From the NCBI RefSeq assembly GCF_025397915.1, contig NZ_JALIDZ010000016.1, positions 1-55,153 on the forward strand: 55,153 nucleotides of DNA, written 5' to 3'. This document shows positions 18,753-30,410 of the stretch, one piece after another (position 1 is the stretch's first letter; each line of letters starts with the position of its first letter). This DNA is from Microbaculum marinisediminis (GTDB lineage: Bacteria > Pseudomonadota > Alphaproteobacteria > Rhizobiales > Tepidamorphaceae). The notes under the pieces were generated by a model. That model searched no databases and was not told the origin of the DNA. It saw nothing but the letters and a program-made list of their open reading frames with translations. The position numbers and the translations under genes were made by a program.

Positions 18753-18947
18753 CCGACCCTCCTTCCATTGGGATCGATTGTGAGAGACATCATAGGGCCG
18801 CTCGGTACCACAAAGTTTGGCCGGCATCATGGCCGGGCAATAGACCGGGCAGCCTGACTCCCCTCCATTGGAGCGCCGGGAGTCTGAACCTTACATGAAC
18901 ATGCGAACGGTCGCGCTTTCGTTCAAGGCGTCGGCCAAGGCGTCGGC

Positions 18948-20858
<1,911 letters not shown>

Positions 20859-21082
20859 CCGTTCAGGCTCGCACGACCTTGCCGTCGCGGCCAATCCGTG
20901 CCGGGACCGGTGGTCATATAGGGCGCTCGGACGGCGAGGGCCGGGAAACGGCGAACCCGCCGTCGGGACTCCTTGTCAGGTCACGGAAATTTCGTTTGGG
21001 TCACCACCGAACCGCCATATTGCGGCGGCACCGTCGTGTCGGCTTGGAACGACGCGGCGACGCGCAAACCGGAGAGGTCCCG

Positions 21083-21178
21083 GTGCTCATGCCCGGTCGA
21101 GAGATCGTGATCTTTATCTTCCTGCTGGTCGCGGCGGCGGCGGCCTATGCCGCCCTGGCGGGCGGCGCCGGTCCCTAG
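21083..21178 (+). CDS. Putative 31-residue single-span membrane protein
   Basis: From a GTG at 21083, five nt after GGAGAGG, the frame reads MLMPGREIVIFIFLLVAAAA and ends YAALAGGAGP. It is a short basic start, one clear transmembrane helix and a small tail. A second start (ATG at 21089) is possible. The good ribosome binding site and hydrophobic helix support it; the small size and lack of a known family keep the confidence low. It could equally be chance. Confidence 0.35.
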   Translation: MLMPGREIVIFIFLLVAAAAAYAALAGGAGP

Positions 21179-21211
21179 CAACCATACCTAGCCAGGCTCA
21201 GTGATACGGGC

Positions 21212-22516
21212 TCAGCGATAGCTCGCGACGCCCTTCCTGGTCTCGTTCATCCGACGGGCGGCATCGGCGGCGTTGCTCTGACCGGCCGCGATCCCCATGG
21301 TGTCGCCGTTGTAGGTCCGCGTCGGCGAGCTGAACATCGGTACACGCGTGCAACTCTTGCCGCGGGCGCTGCATTCGGTGTGATAGGCCATGACCGACAT
21401 GATCTCGGCGCCGACGTTGGTGTAGCCGAAATTGTAGTCGGAACTCGGCGGATTCGGCCGGTCTTCCCCGTTGACGAGCTGATAGCGGTCGTGCTCCAGG
21501 CCGCTGTTGTGGCCGATCTCATGGGTGACCGAATGGTTGGTCACGCAACCGTGCGCGGTCACCGTGAAACCGCGATTCGCGGTCGATTTCGACGGCGTCT
21601 CGATGTACCAGCCGAGGCCGCAGTAGCGCTTGCTGTCCTTGCGCAGCAGTGCGACCAGATCGGCCTTCTTGCGATTCCGCAGCTTTCTGATTCTGGCGAA
21701 CGGTCCCTTGCCGCCGGTCAACTTTTTGAGATCTTTCAAGAAGCCCCGTTCCTGATAGCGCCTCACCAACGCGGTCGCGGCTAGCCGGTAGCTGATCTTA
21801 ACCCCGGCGTTGTCGGCGGCGAGATTGGCGTTGGCGATTGCCAGCTTCGCATCCTGAACGATGTGGCCGGATTGCGCCCGGGCGTTCTTGGTATAGGGGA
21901 TGAGCACCCGGATCCGTGTCTTCGCTTCCTCGTTGCCGCTCGATTCCGGGGCGGCGGAGGGTTGTCTCGGTGCCGGTGCGGGAATGGATTCTTCCGGCGG
22001 GAAGCTGCCCGGATCGATCTCGCTGACGCGGTGCACCGCACCGGAAACCGGCGAGATCCTGAACACCCGCGTTCCGATCTGGACCTGGCCGGTGATCTGA
22101 TCGTCGGAGACGATCAGCAACGCGTAGCCGCTGTCGCCGCGGATCGTGCCGGTCCAGACGAAACCGCCAAGATCGGCCTTCTTCAGGGAAATCCGGTCGA
22201 GCGTCACGGACAGATCGGGAAATAACGCGATATCGACGCTGGCCTCGGCGGGGGCGAGGGCGATGCGATTGCGGGCCCTGTCGACGCCCCGTGGCGCGAC
22301 GTTGCTCTCCATGTAACCGTAGTCGAGCCGCACGAGCCGGTCGCGCGATGCAAACGGGGAGGGCGGCGGCCCTTTCACCGAAGCCGCTTCGGTCGCGGGC
22401 ACGGCCTCCACGAGGCCCGCCGCGACGGCGCCACCGGAGCCCAGCGCGACGGTAGCGGTGGCGATAGCGACGATCGCCAGTCGGCGGACCCGCATGCGGG
22501 TGGCGGTGTTTGCCAT
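21212..22516 (-). CDS. Secreted zinc metalloprotease, reprolysin-like (M12/M72 type)
   Basis: 434 residues with signal peptide (LAIVAIATATVALGSGGAVAAG), a pro-domain of about 200 residues (including SVDIALFPDLSVTLDRISLKK and a GYALLIVSDDQITGQVQIG block), and a metzincin catalytic domain opening TRIRVLIPYTKNARAQSGH. The zinc site is HEIGHNSGLEHD (His332, Glu333, His336, His342) with the Met-turn SVMAYH. The arrangement matches reprolysin-like and peptidyl-Asp metalloendopeptidase families. It should mature outside the cytoplasm by loss of the pro-domain. GAGGGG about seven bases before the ATG at 22516 supports the start. It is the third secreted protease in this window. Confidence 0.9.
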   Translation of the reverse strand: MANTATRMRVRRLAIVAIATATVALGSGGAVAAGLVEAVPATEAASVKGPPPSPFASRDRLVRLDYGYMESNVAPRGVDRARNRIALAPAEASVDIALFPDLSVTLDRISLKKADLGGFVWTGTIRGDSGYALLIVSDDQITGQVQIGTRVFRISPVSGAVHRVSEIDPGSFPPEESIPAPAPRQPSAAPESSGNEEAKTRIRVLIPYTKNARAQSGHIVQDAKLAIANANLAADNAGVKISYRLAATALVRRYQERGFLKDLKKLTGGKGPFARIRKLRNRKKADLVALLRKDSKRYCGLGWYIETPSKSTANRGFTVTAHGCVTNHSVTHEIGHNSGLEHDRYQLVNGEDRPNPPSSDYNFGYTNVGAEIMSVMAYHTECSARGKSCTRVPMFSSPTRTYNGDTMGIAAGQSNAADAARRMNETRKGVASYR

Positions 22517-22751
22517 CGGGTAGCCCCTCAGTCTTGGCCTGACCATGGGCGCGAACTCCCGGGGCCGGCGAGTCGAATCGATCTGCTTCGGTCTATCGAA
22601 ACGGTATTAACGGACGTTGGCGCTACGCCACTCAAACTTTAGACGTAGCCGGGCGGACGTCGGGGATGGCCTGCCGAACGGCGATAGGAAAGGCGCCCGA
22701 CACGCGGTGCCGGGCGCCCGGAAAGTCGTTTCGCTCACGCGAGCGCGCCGG

Positions 22752-23225
22752 TCACTGCACGAAGGTCAGTTCGATCGACGACATGCCCGCGGCGATGTTG
22801 AGGCCCTCCTGCGCCTGCACCGACAGCGGCTGCAGTACGATCGCCTTGTTCGAGCCGCCGATCAGGGCGTTGGCGCCCACACCGACGCCGACGGTGGCTT
22901 CGGCGGAGAGGCCGCCATAGCCGCCGGCCAGCGCGCCGGGAGCAACGCCGGAGGCCGGGCCAAGCACGCCCCAGACGATCACCGTCTCGCCGGTGGTGCC
23001 GATATCGAGGCCGAACTTGCGGACGACGCCGCTATAGGTCTCGACACCGCCACCGGCCCGCTCGAACTGGCAGGTCAGGTTCTTGGTCGAGCCGACGATG
23101 AAGCCGGTCCCGCCGGCAACGTCGCATTTCAGGACGCCGGCCTCGACGCGGTCCTGGGCGGCGGCGGGGCCGGTCAGAACGGCGGTGAGGGCCGCGGCGG
23201 CGGCGACTGCTGCAACTCGGCGCAT
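22752..23225 (-). CDS. DUF992 exported protein
   Basis: 157 residues with signal peptide (VAAVAAAAALTAVLTGPAAA) followed by the DUF992 pattern: EAGVLKCDVAGGTGFIVGSTKNLTCQF, KFGLDIGTTGETVIVWGVLGP, AGGYGGLSAEATVGVGVGANAL and LQPLSVQAQEGLNIAAG. The two cysteines probably form a disulfide. DUF992 proteins are small periplasmic proteins of alphaproteobacteria with no known function. AGGAG six bases before the ATG at 23225 favours this start over upstream Met codons at 23243 and 23249. Confidence 0.9.
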   Translation of the reverse strand: MRRVAAVAAAAALTAVLTGPAAAQDRVEAGVLKCDVAGGTGFIVGSTKNLTCQFERAGGGVETYSGVVRKFGLDIGTTGETVIVWGVLGPASGVAPGALAGGYGGLSAEATVGVGVGANALIGGSNKAIVLQPLSVQAQEGLNIAAGMSSIELTFVQ

Positions 23226-23396
23226 GGTGATCTCCTTGTTCATTTTCATACGGGGGACTTCGCTGTCCCCCGCCCACAACGCCGGACTATGGGCATCGGT
23301 TCCGGCAATTCCGTGACAATAACGCGTGCAATCCTCACGGCCTTCCTTGCGATCGGTCAACGAATTGCCTGGATCGCAGGCCGCGCACCGGTTCGG

Positions 23397-24272
23397 TCAA
23401 TCCTGTTGCCAGTCCGGCAGCGTCCGTTCGGCTTCGGCCGCGATCGGGGCGCCGGAATCGCGTTCGCGCACGGCCTGCTTGAAACCGACATCCTCCGCGC
23501 GGCGCTTCCACCAAACCCCTTCCGGCGAGTGGCGGGTGATGCCGTCGAACAGGGTCGCCATCTGCTGGGTGGTGCTAAGGCCCTGATTGTCGAGGGCGGA
23601 ATTGATCATCAGCTTCGACATCATCAACTGGTTCTTCGGGACGCCGGCCATGCGGTTGGCCAGGGCGTCGACGGCCTCGTCCAGCCCCGCGTCCGGCACC
23701 GTATCGATGGCCAGGCCGTACTCGACTGCGGTGTGGCCGTCGATCAGATCACCGGTAAACAGCAGGCGCTTGGCGCGCTGGGCGCCGATGCGGAAAACCC
23801 AGAGACCGACTGACGGGCAGCCCCATACGCGGGCCGGCGGATAGCCGATCCTGGCTTCCTCGGCCATCACGATCAGGTCGCAGCAGGTGGCGATGTCGGA
23901 GCCGCCGGCGACCGCGTGGCCGCGGATCTTGGCGATCGTCGGCTTGTAGGAGCGGTGCAGGCTCATGAACGCCTGGGTGTTGGCGTACATGAACTTGAAG
24001 TCGAGCATCGGGTCCCAGGGCATGTCCTGGATGCCGGGATTGGTGCCGCCGGCCTCGGCAAAGTCCTGCAGGTCGTAGCCGGCGCAGAACGCGCGACCGG
24101 CGCCCTCGACGACGATCACGTGAACCGTGTCGTCGTCGTTCGCCCTCTTCACCGCGGCTTCGATCTCCTGCGGCATGTACCGGTCGATGGCATTCAGCCG
24201 CTCCGGACGGTCGAGCGTGATGGTCGCGACCCGTCCATTGGTCGCGTAGCGGATGGAACGATAGTCTGACAT
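23397..24272 (-). CDS. Crotonase-family enzyme (enoyl-CoA hydratase/isomerase)
   Basis: 291 residues. ITLDRPERLNAID and GAGRAFCAGYDLQDFAEAG contain the first oxyanion-hole region (FCAGYDL), and IRGHAVAGGSDIATCCDLIV the second (AGGSDIA). The usual catalytic Glu of hydratases (GGG-xE) is replaced by a GGSD arrangement, and RIGYPPARVWGCPS follows where the second Glu often lies, so hydratase activity is uncertain; the protein might be an isomerase or hydrolase. GGGAGG seven bases before the ATG at 24272. It is probably monocistronic, with repeats in its promoter region (24316-24365). Confidence 0.85.
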   Translation of the reverse strand: MSDYRSIRYATNGRVATITLDRPERLNAIDRYMPQEIEAAVKRANDDDTVHVIVVEGAGRAFCAGYDLQDFAEAGGTNPGIQDMPWDPMLDFKFMYANTQAFMSLHRSYKPTIAKIRGHAVAGGSDIATCCDLIVMAEEARIGYPPARVWGCPSVGLWVFRIGAQRAKRLLFTGDLIDGHTAVEYGLAIDTVPDAGLDEAVDALANRMAGVPKNQLMMSKLMINSALDNQGLSTTQQMATLFDGITRHSPEGVWWKRRAEDVGFKQAVRERDSGAPIAAEAERTLPDWQQD

Positions 24273-24315
24273 CAAAAGCCTCCCAGCCGGTATGCGCCCC
24301 CGAATGTTAGGCGGA

Positions 24316-24365
24316 TATTCGCGTAAGGGTTGTAGATTGTATTCGCGTTAACGGGAAGTCTACAA
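24316..24365. promoter_or_regulatory. Candidate operator upstream of the crotonase gene
   Basis: A direct repeat TATTCGCGTAAGGG (24316-24329) and TATTCGCGTTAACGGG (24340-24355) overlaps an inverted repeat TTGTAGA (24330-24336) / TCTACAA (24359-24365). The block is AT-rich against its surroundings and lies 44-93 nt before the crotonase start. Confidence 0.4.
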
Positions 24366-24477
24366 ATCACGCGAGAGCGCGCCTTTTTGTCCCACCGCGC
24401 GGGCCACTTCCCACCCCAAGCCCGAATGTCGTCCCGCCCGCTGGAGCATTCCGCACGGAATACGATGCGGCGGGCGG

Positions 24478-25494
24478 CTATGCTTCCTCGAGCCCGAACG
24501 CGTCCGCCAGAAGCGCGTAGGACCGCTTGCGCAGGGCATGGTCGAAGATGTTGGACGTCACCATCAGCTCGTCGACCTGGCAATGCGCCGCCAGCTCTTC
24601 CAGCCGCGCCTTCACGGTCGCGGGCGAGCCGACGGCGTGGCGGCCGCGATCGCGGCGCATCTGCTCGCGTTCGGTCGCGGTCAGGTCGAGGGCCAGCGCG
24701 TTCTCGGGGCTCGCCAGTGGCGCCCGCTCGCCGCGCATGATGCGGAACCAGGCGAGGTCCGCGGTGGCGGCGAGGAAATCGGCTTCCTCGTCGCTCGGCG
24801 CGCAGACCGCCGAGACGCCGAGGATCGCGTGCGGCCGGTCGAGCCAGACCGAGGGCTGGAACTTGTCGCGGTAGATCTTCATCGCCTGGTCGGCCGGATA
24901 GGAGGCGAAGTGATGGGCGAAGGCATAGCCCAGGCCCATGGCCGCGGCGAGATGGGCGCCGTAGTTCGACGAGCCGAGGATGGTGATCGGCGGCAACGTC
25001 ACGTCGTCGGGCATCGCGCTCACCCGCCGGAACGGATGGCCTTCGGGAAAGCCGTCGGTGCCGAAGGCGATCAGCTCATGCAGGCGCTCGAGGAAATCGT
25101 CGGCCTCCGCGCCCTCCATGCGGCGCCTCAGCGCGGCCATGGTGAGCTGGTCGGTGCCCGGCGCCCGGCCGAGCCCCAGATCGATGCGGCCCGGAAACAG
25201 TGCCTCGAGCGTGCGGAAATTCTCGGCGACGGTGAGCGGGGCGTGGTTCGGCAGCATGATGCCGCCGGAGCCGACGCGGATGCGCGCCGTGGCGGCCGCC
25301 ACCTGGCCAATCATGATCGCCGGCGACGTGGTCGCCACGTTGGCGAGGTTGTGATGCTCGGCGAGCCAGTAGCGGGCATAACCGAGACGATCGACGTGAC
25401 GGGCCAGGTCGATCGAATTGCGCAGCGACTGCGACGGCGGGGCCGCAGTCGTCACCGGCGAGAGATCGAGGACCGAGAGGGCGAGGGGCATCAT
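24478..25494 (-). CDS. LLM-class flavin-dependent oxidoreductase (bacterial luciferase-like)
   Basis: 338 residues with the luciferase-like monooxygenase fold: ALSVLDLSPVTTA at the start, RYWLAEHHNLANVATTSPAIMIGQ, RIRVGSGGIMLPNHAPLTVAENFRTLEALFPGRIDLGLGRAPGTD, and YAFAHHFASYPADQA. The pattern places it in the MsnO8-type subgroup, which uses FMNH2; substrates of this subgroup are mostly unknown. Two adjacent ATG codons (25494, 25491) follow GGAAG; either may be used. A REP-type palindrome lies 43 nt upstream. Confidence 0.9.
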   Translation of the reverse strand: MMPLALSVLDLSPVTTAAPPSQSLRNSIDLARHVDRLGYARYWLAEHHNLANVATTSPAIMIGQVAAATARIRVGSGGIMLPNHAPLTVAENFRTLEALFPGRIDLGLGRAPGTDQLTMAALRRRMEGAEADDFLERLHELIAFGTDGFPEGHPFRRVSAMPDDVTLPPITILGSSNYGAHLAAAMGLGYAFAHHFASYPADQAMKIYRDKFQPSVWLDRPHAILGVSAVCAPSDEEADFLAATADLAWFRIMRGERAPLASPENALALDLTATEREQMRRDRGRHAVGSPATVKARLEELAAHCQVDELMVTSNIFDHALRKRSYALLADAFGLEEA

Positions 25495-25536
25495 GGGCTT
25501 CCAGCGGACATTGCCCTTCGAAAACTGCGCAATCGG

Positions 25537-25559
25537 ATGGCCGGGTCAAGCCCGGTAAT
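25537..25559. repeat. REP-type palindrome, copy 1
   Basis: A hairpin with core CCGGG TCAAG CCCGG (25541-25555) and flanking ATGG/TAAT. The same sequence class recurs at 26183-26205. Confidence 0.8.
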
Positions 25560-25703
25560 GGCGGACTGTCGGTCAGCGCATTTGACGCAGCTCAAGGACT
25601 GCATGCTTTCTATATTCTAGCGTAACGACAGGTTGTAGCCGCGGTGCGGTGCGTTTGTCGCCGCCGGCGCGGTTTCGCGAGACCGAAACGGTGGAGGACG
25701 CCG

Positions 25704-26159
25704 ATGAACAACACGTTGCTTGGAACCATCGCCGGGGCCTGGCGCCTCGCGGTCGATTACGTGCGGGATAAGCGGCAGGCCGCGCGGACGATGCGGGAGT
25801 TCAACGCGCTCGATCCGCACGAGGCCTCGCGCATCCTGGCGGAGACGGGCATGGATGCGTCGGATCTGAGGGATGCCGTGTCGCGCCCGTTCGCCTTCGA
25901 GGATCTGATGGCCAAAGGCATGGTATCGGTCGGCATCGATCCCGACGCGTTCGCCGCGCAGGACAGCGACTGGTTCCGCGACCTTCAGCGCAACTGCGCG
26001 ATGTGCCGGCAGCGCGGACATTGCCGGCAGGTGATCGCGCATTCGGCGTTCGCCGAGCGGTTCCACGATTTCTGCCCGAATAGCGGAGATTTCGACCTGA
26101 TCCTCGAGGCAGGTGCGCGTGGCTCGGCGGCGACGGAGCGTCCGGTCTATCTCAACTGA
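25704..26159 (+). CDS. DUF6455 family protein
   Basis: 151 residues, cytoplasmic by absence of a signal. The N-terminal half is helical (REFNALDPHEASRILAETGMDASDLRDAV). The C-terminal half carries the cysteine set CAMCRQRGHCRQV ... FHDFCPNSGDFDLIL, typical of DUF6455 and possibly a metal site. The function is not known. GGAGG seven bases before the ATG at 25704. Palindromic repeats sit on both sides of this gene. Confidence 0.82.
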   Translation: MNNTLLGTIAGAWRLAVDYVRDKRQAARTMREFNALDPHEASRILAETGMDASDLRDAVSRPFAFEDLMAKGMVSVGIDPDAFAAQDSDWFRDLQRNCAMCRQRGHCRQVIAHSAFAERFHDFCPNSGDFDLILEAGARGSAATERPVYLN

Positions 26160-26182
26160 GCTTTCCGCGCCGCGAACCGATC

Positions 26183-26205
26183 ATTGCCGGGTCAAGCCCG
26201 GCAAT
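26183..26205. repeat. REP-type palindrome, copy 2
   Basis: ATTGCCGGG (26183-26191), loop TCAAG, CCCGGCAAT (26197-26205): a perfect 9-bp stem. It lies between the convergent ends of the DUF6455 and aminotransferase genes and may act as a bidirectional terminator. This element class is dispersed in many Hyphomicrobiales genomes. Confidence 0.88.
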
Positions 26206-26227
26206 GACGAGTTTAAACGGCGTTCGC

Positions 26228-28363
<2,136 letters not shown>

Positions 28364-28423
28364 CCCGCAGCCGCGGGCGTCCCGGTCATTAAATCAACAA
28401 GGCTGCGCAGGAGGAGCAACGCC

Positions 28424-29224
28424 ATGAAACTGACCGACCAGCAACTGCGCGACTTCGACGAAAGCGGATACCTGTTCCTGCCCGATTGTTTCTCCGAAGC
28501 GGAAGTCGCCGTACTGCGCGAGGAGGCCGAGAAGATCTACGCTCAGGACCGCGAAGAGGTCTGGCGCGAGACCACCGGGGCGCCGCGCACAGCCTTCGCG
28601 GCGCATACGTATAACGAAGCCTTCCGCCGCCTGGGCGCGCATCCGCGGCTGGTCGAGCCGGTGTCGCAGCTGTTCGGCGAACCGGTCTACATGCACCAGT
28701 TCAAGATCAATGCGAAGGCGCCGTTCGATGGCGAAGTCTGGCAGTGGCACCAGGACTACGGCACCTGGGCCCGCGACGACGGAATGCCGGAGCCGCGCGC
28801 CATGAACATCGCCGTTTTCCTCGACGAGGTGATGGCGATCAACGGGCCGCTCATGTTCATCCCGAAGAGCCACAAGGCGGGCGTGCTCGAAGCGGGACAT
28901 GACCTCAAGACCACGTCCTATCCGCTCTGGACGCTGGACAATGAGACGGTGACGCGGCTCGCCGCGGAGGGCGGCATCGTCGCGCCGACCGGCAAGCCGG
29001 GCACCGTGCTGATGTTCCATGGCAATCTCGTTCACGCCAGTCCGCCGAACATCACGCCGTATCCGCGCAAGATCGTTTACCTGACGCTGTGCGCGGTCTC
29101 CAACCACATCACCAAGTTCACGCGGGCTCCGTGGATCGCCCATCGCGATTTCGCGCCGATCGAACCCCTGTCCGACGACTGTCTGCTGGAGTTGGCCCGC
29201 ACGGGCATGGAGGCGGCCGAGTAG
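28424..29224 (+). CDS. Phytanoyl-CoA dioxygenase (PhyH) family Fe(II)/2-oxoglutarate oxygenase
   Basis: 266 residues with the facial triad of PhyH enzymes: His109 and Asp111 in WHQDYGTW, His204 in GNLVHASPPN, and Arg215 for 2-oxoglutarate. The scaffold (SGYLFLPDCFSEAEVAVLREEA, MNIAVFLDEV-NGPLMFIPKSHK) is that of PhyH/EctD-like hydroxylases, which act on small hydrophilic substrates as often as on lipids. AGGAGGAG precedes the ATG at 28424. Co-transcribed with the GntR regulator, so its substrate is probably the regulator's ligand or its precursor. Confidence 0.9.
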   Translation: MKLTDQQLRDFDESGYLFLPDCFSEAEVAVLREEAEKIYAQDREEVWRETTGAPRTAFAAHTYNEAFRRLGAHPRLVEPVSQLFGEPVYMHQFKINAKAPFDGEVWQWHQDYGTWARDDGMPEPRAMNIAVFLDEVMAINGPLMFIPKSHKAGVLEAGHDLKTTSYPLWTLDNETVTRLAAEGGIVAPTGKPGTVLMFHGNLVHASPPNITPYPRKIVYLTLCAVSNHITKFTRAPWIAHRDFAPIEPLSDDCLLELARTGMEAAE

Positions 29225-29543
29225 GCCGGCGGCGACCCGACCAGCGACGCGGCTCGGGCGCGACCGGGCCGCGTATCGCTGTTTGCACGTCCGACGTCGC
29301 GGCAACCCGACCTTTGCGCTGGGCCACCGGCCCGGCGCGCGCGGGGCATGTCTCGCTGCCCGCTATCCCCCGCCGGCTATGCGTCGTCTGCTCTGTGCCG
29401 CGGAATCGCCCCGAAATGGTCATGCAACCGAATCCGACCGGCAGGCGTTTGATCCTTATCGGCAGACCTGCGGAACGCCCATCGATCGCGCGGCTGGACT
29501 TCCCGCCGCCGCCAGCGTCCGCATCGCGCCAAAGGAGGTCGCA
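29225..29543. other. Gene-free region before the second BA14K gene
   Basis: 319 bases of very GC-rich sequence. I see no terminator with a T tract, no start with a ribosome binding site except that of the next gene (AAAGGAGG at 29531), and no clear promoter. It presumably contains the promoter of the BA14K gene. Confidence 0.4.
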
Positions 29544-29978
29544 ATGCCAGTTCTCACACCAGTACTTGCCGCAGGCGTCGCCCTGATGCTGTTCGCCGTT
29601 CCGTCGACCGCATCGGCGGAATCGCTCGAACATCGCCGCGGCTGGAACGGTCCCGCAAAGGCGTATCCCTATGCCGGTCGCCCCTATCACGGCGGCTATC
29701 GCAATCCCCGCGGCTATGGCCACTATCGGCCGTACTATTCACACGGGCGCTATCGGTACAACGACGGCGCGGCCGTGGCCGCGGGCGTTGCCGGCCTGGC
29801 GGTCGGCGCCATCCTTGGCGGGGCATTGGCGGCTCCTTCGCAGCCGGCCTACGTCTATGCCAATCCTGCCCCGTGGACACCGGCCTGGTACCGCTACTGC
29901 GAGAGCCGCTACCGCTCGTTCGATCCGCGGTCGGGTACTTTTCTCGGCTACGACGGCCGCCGGCATTTCTGCCGCTGA
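29544..29978 (+). CDS. BA14K family protein (second copy)
   Basis: 144 residues: signal peptide (LTPVLAAGVALMLFAVPSTASA), a Tyr/Gly/Arg/His-rich segment, the glycine/alanine segment AAVAAGVAGLAVGAILGGALAA, and the BA14K signature PAPWTPAWYRYCESRYRSFDP with GTFLGYDGRRHFCR at the C-terminus. The last 37 residues are very close to those of the copy at 12275-12655. An ideal AAAGGAGG precedes the ATG at 29544. It belongs to the cell envelope; role unclear. Confidence 0.9.
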   Translation: MPVLTPVLAAGVALMLFAVPSTASAESLEHRRGWNGPAKAYPYAGRPYHGGYRNPRGYGHYRPYYSHGRYRYNDGAAVAAGVAGLAVGAILGGALAAPSQPAYVYANPAPWTPAWYRYCESRYRSFDPRSGTFLGYDGRRHFCR

Positions 29979-30098
29979 TCGCGCCGGCACCTTGCCCGGG
30001 CACCGTCGCGGGGCGGCGGGTCGGGGCGCCGGATGCGCCGTGCCTCAGCGGACCTGTATGGGGCCTACCGTGCCCCGATGCGATAAGGAGTTGATCCG

Positions 30099-30410
30099 AT
30101 GAAACGCAAGACGATCTACGCAGCAGCGATTGCGATGGGGCTCGGTCTGCCCGTACTCGCGCACGCGGAATCCTTCCAGGCCGATACCGAGGACACCGGT
30201 ACGAGTTGGCGGGCGCTGAACAACCAAGTCTACACCCAGTACCGTTCCGGCTATCTCTATCCCGGCGGGGAAATCCCGAGCCTGGCCTATGACGGGCCCG
30301 GACAGGTTCCTGGCGGTGGTCCGGTCGTTGGCTACAGGCCCTATGTTGCGGCACCGGCCTATGGTCCGGGGCCCCGGGTCTACTACGCGCCCTATCCGCC
30401 GGGTTACTGA
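30099..30410 (+). CDS. Small secreted Tyr/Pro/Gly-rich protein
   Basis: 103 residues with signal peptide (MKRKTIYAAAIAMGLGLPVLAHA) and AAGGAG before the ATG at 30099. The mature part is rich in Tyr, Pro and Gly (VVGYRPYVAAPAYGPGPRVYYAPYPPGY) with no cysteine and no domain I recognise. Its stop overlaps the stop region of the convergent tctA by 7 nt. Confidence 0.75.
   Translation: MKRKTIYAAAIAMGLGLPVLAHAESFQADTEDTGTSWRALNNQVYTQYRSGYLYPGGEIPSLAYDGPGQVPGGGPVVGYRPYVAAPAYGPGPRVYYAPYPPGY

Noticed and set aside
18856-18884. GACTCCC ... GGGAGTC inverted repeat between the ABC and SH3 genes
   Set aside because: Could be a terminator for the ABC gene, but it lacks a T tract and contains a competing internal hairpin, so it was not listed.
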